The position numbers were made by a program, and so were the translations under genes. From Astropecten irregularis (taxonomy: Eukaryota > Echinodermata > Asteroidea > Paxillosida > Astropectinidae), in assembly GCA_963971285.1 (NCBI GenBank), contig OZ020248.1, forward strand, positions 7,378,001-7,442,000: DNA of 64,000 nt, given 5' to 3'. The notes below the pieces were generated by a model. It saw nothing but the letters and a program-made list of their open reading frames with translations. It did not search any database and was not told the DNA's origin. Below are positions 62,435 to 64,000 of this stretch, piece by piece. The stretch's first letter is position 1. Each line of letters opens with the position of its first letter.

Positions 62435-62588
62435 TGAGCTAAAATATGTACAAACATGTATCGGCAAAATTATGTTCCCTGCAGGGTGGTACCGGTTTTA
62501 CCACATTTAAAAGTAATTTTCATGTTCTAAATTTCGAGTATTATTTATAGTATAGCATGGCTTGCAACGCGAGAGGCAGCCGAGCTAA
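62435..62588. repeat. Decayed solitary relic of the satellite monomer
   Basis: This stretch aligns, in the same orientation as the arrays, with the edge monomer at 49473-49623. The shared order is GAGCT.AAA..TGTAC, CGGC, ATGTTC, TTTTCATG, AAAT.TCGAGT, TATAGTAT, ATGGC, GCAA.GCGAG and GCAGCCGAGC. Identity is low and there are small indels, so it is much older than either array. It resembles the edge subfamily more than the core (GAGCTAAAA, GCAGCCGAGC). Nothing satellite-like continues on either side. Confidence 0.65.
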
Positions 62589-62916
62589 ACATGGAAACAG
62601 TTTCGGATATTATTATCATGCTTCTGTCCGCGGCAAGATGGCCATCACTCTTGTGCACAACTCTATGAAACCATGCAGCAGAGGGCGTTTTGGTAAAATG
62701 GCTGCCGCTGCATTCGAAGTGTAGGCCTATATCATTGTAGGTCAACACCCCCATAAAACTCACTTTTCAGATATGCTACCCCATGTGTTAATTTATACAG
62801 CTGGGGTTGAAGTAAATCATAAATGTATCCAATAATATAACTCTTAGAGCATAAAATCCCAAATTCCCGTAATGGTCACCAGCGACAAATTATTTAGGGC
62901 AAAGTTAATTAAGGCG
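62589..62916. other. Intergenic sequence with promoter-like words
   Basis: No gene is called. The short stretch 62620-62710 is more GC-rich than its surroundings. It contains CAAGATGGCC (about 62624) and AAAATGGCTGCC (about 62695), which resemble YY1 sites, and GCAGCAGAGGGCG (about 62674), which resembles the core of a CTCF site. These are short words, could be chance, and could equally be part of a dispersed repeat. Confidence 0.35.
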
Positions 62917-63133
62917 ACAGTTGGGGTAAGTGTGCTTTATAGGATTATTTTCAGACATGGTTTCTACAGTAATGTAACTCACCTAAATATGTTGACCTGT
63001 TGTGGTGTCCTCTTCAATATTAGGAAGGCCTAATTTGTGGAAAGAGCAGGGCATTGAGTTTTGAGGGGAAAATGGTGGCCGGCGGGGTCTGAAAATAATC
63101 CTTGTTGACTAAAGCACACTAACCTCTGACTGT
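62917..63133. repeat. Second imperfect inverted repeat
   Basis: The arms 62917-62956 and 63087-63133 are complementary. GGATTATTTTCAGAC (left) matches GTCTGAAAATAATCC (right) over 15 bp. AGTGTGCTTT matches AAAGCACACT over 10 bp, with a small gap between. The spacer is 130 bp. It could be another short non-autonomous element, unrelated in sequence to the one at 61596. Confidence 0.6.
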
Positions 63134-64000
63134 TTGATTTTCTTCACTTGACAGCCATTTAATTGATTTCTTCCCTTACCTTGCCACCAGTATAAGTCTG
63201 CTTTTTATGTCCAGAGATATCCACGGGTAATCCGAAAGAGTCCATAATTTAGTTTCATTCACAGTTCACTTTTAGTGGCGTAAACAGAGAGTTCAACGGT
63301 TGAGTATATGCATACTATGATACTGCCCATCTCACTGTTCACTGGCTGAAATGCAGTGCTATTCTACTCGACAAATAAGCCATTTAGAATTCCCACAACA
63401 AAACCTGAATTGTGTATCTCTGCATAACAATTCCTCTGGCATTCCAAAGAGTGCTTACATGGCGACGTCCAAATTTGGACCAAAGCCAAAGACTTTACCG
63501 GCACGTCCGCCTTAACCGCAATGGTCATTATTTACTCGTGGACCTTTATATTCCGTGTAAAAGAAGTACAATGATTTCAAGTAATGTATCAAATCAAATC
63601 AGAGCCTCTCAGCTCAGGGGACGGTCAACAAAAGTTCGAGAACGGTGATTAAGAAATGGAAACAAAATAGAATCAGAATTAGTTCGTTCCCTGAAAATGA
63701 TACTGGTCTCCCTGTACAATAAATCCCTGCATGCTGCAACAGCCCTTATTTGCGGGAACACCGTCACAATTCAATGTCAGTCATTGTATTTTAGCAAAGA
63801 AATGTGTCTGAATTTGTGGCGAATGACCATACGAATGCTTTATTGTTTAAGTATATAATTACAGAATGCACAAATGAAGTATATAATATAAATAAAAACA
63901 TGGTTTACGTTATTAATGTAAGCCTATGAATACTCTTGGGATAGTTTTCTTTATATTTTTGGGATATTTACAAAGACCTGGCAAGATTTACAAGTAATTT
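63134..64000. other. AT-rich flank, no gene recognised
   Basis: The 78-aa plus-strand open frame at 63412-63648 has no recognisable domain and I do not call it. A segment at about 63517-63545 (AATGGTCATTATTTACTCG and GTGGAC) resembles 61909-61936 in the spacer of the inverted-repeat element, suggesting a dispersed repeat fragment. The last 160 bp are very AT-rich. Nothing else is supported. Confidence 0.55.

Noticed and set aside
62545..62763. 72-aa minus-strand open frame
   Set aside because: It overlaps the satellite relic and has no recognisable domain, splice context or second supporting copy.
63412..63648. 78-aa plus-strand open frame
   Set aside because: This length is expected by chance. 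There is no domain, and part of it overlaps a short segment resembling the spacer of the nearby inverted-repeat element.

Overview
This window is eukaryotic, non-coding DNA. I found no credible protein-coding gene, rRNA or tRNA. About 59 of the 64 kb is a head-to-tail satellite array built on a monomer of about 217 bp. The remainder is low-GC single-copy-like sequence at the right. The higher-order repeat organisation, absence of operons and inverted-repeat elements in the flank fit an animal genome. A few short words in the flank (for example GTAGGCCTA at 62719 and YY1/CTCF-like words near 62630-62690) are compatible with a marine invertebrate or deuterostome, but I cannot name a species.

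Layout. (1) Bases 1-49294 are array 1: about 225 monomers, all in one orientation, of sizes 198/199, 203, 216-218 and 280 bp. The 280-bp form carries an 82-bp internal duplication. Monomer subtypes recur in a fixed order, giving nested higher-order repeats (HORs). A 6245-bp superunit of 28 monomers is present almost twice (1-6245 and 6246-12342) with only about four substitutions between copies. The middle holds a 3049-bp HOR present twice (22022-28119) and a 4.8-kb block repeated at a 7883-bp offset. The right part holds overlapping copies at offsets 3544, 2618, 2216, 8883 and 12427. (2) Bases 49295-49891 are strongly diverged and truncated edge monomers. (3) Bases 49892-50655 are non-satellite flank. 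(4) Bases 50656-60381 are array 2, with a different and simpler organisation: an 854-bp four-monomer HOR with 203-bp and 637-bp variants. (5) Bases 60382-61737 are a second copy of the edge plus flank (49295-50655), about 1% diverged. (6) Bases 61738-64000 are unique flank. It contains the rest of a 580-bp imperfect inverted-repeat element (61596-62175), a decayed solitary relic of the satellite monomer (about 62435-62588) and a second inverted repeat (62917-63133).

Interpretation. The window captures the boundary of a large satellite domain, possibly centromeric or pericentromeric. That boundary, array edge plus 1.36 kb of flank, has itself been tandemly duplicated, leaving a flank island inside satellite. 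The duplication breakpoint lies within one arm of the inverted-repeat element. The satellite captured between the two boundary copies then took its own HOR register. Small differences between copies give a relative order: the boundary duplication (about 1% divergence) is older than the latest 6.2-kb superunit duplication (below 0.1%). Monomer positions below use the GTTGG word at the end of 'gagttgg' as anchor. All copy counts assume the assembly is right, and arrays like this are easily collapsed or expanded.
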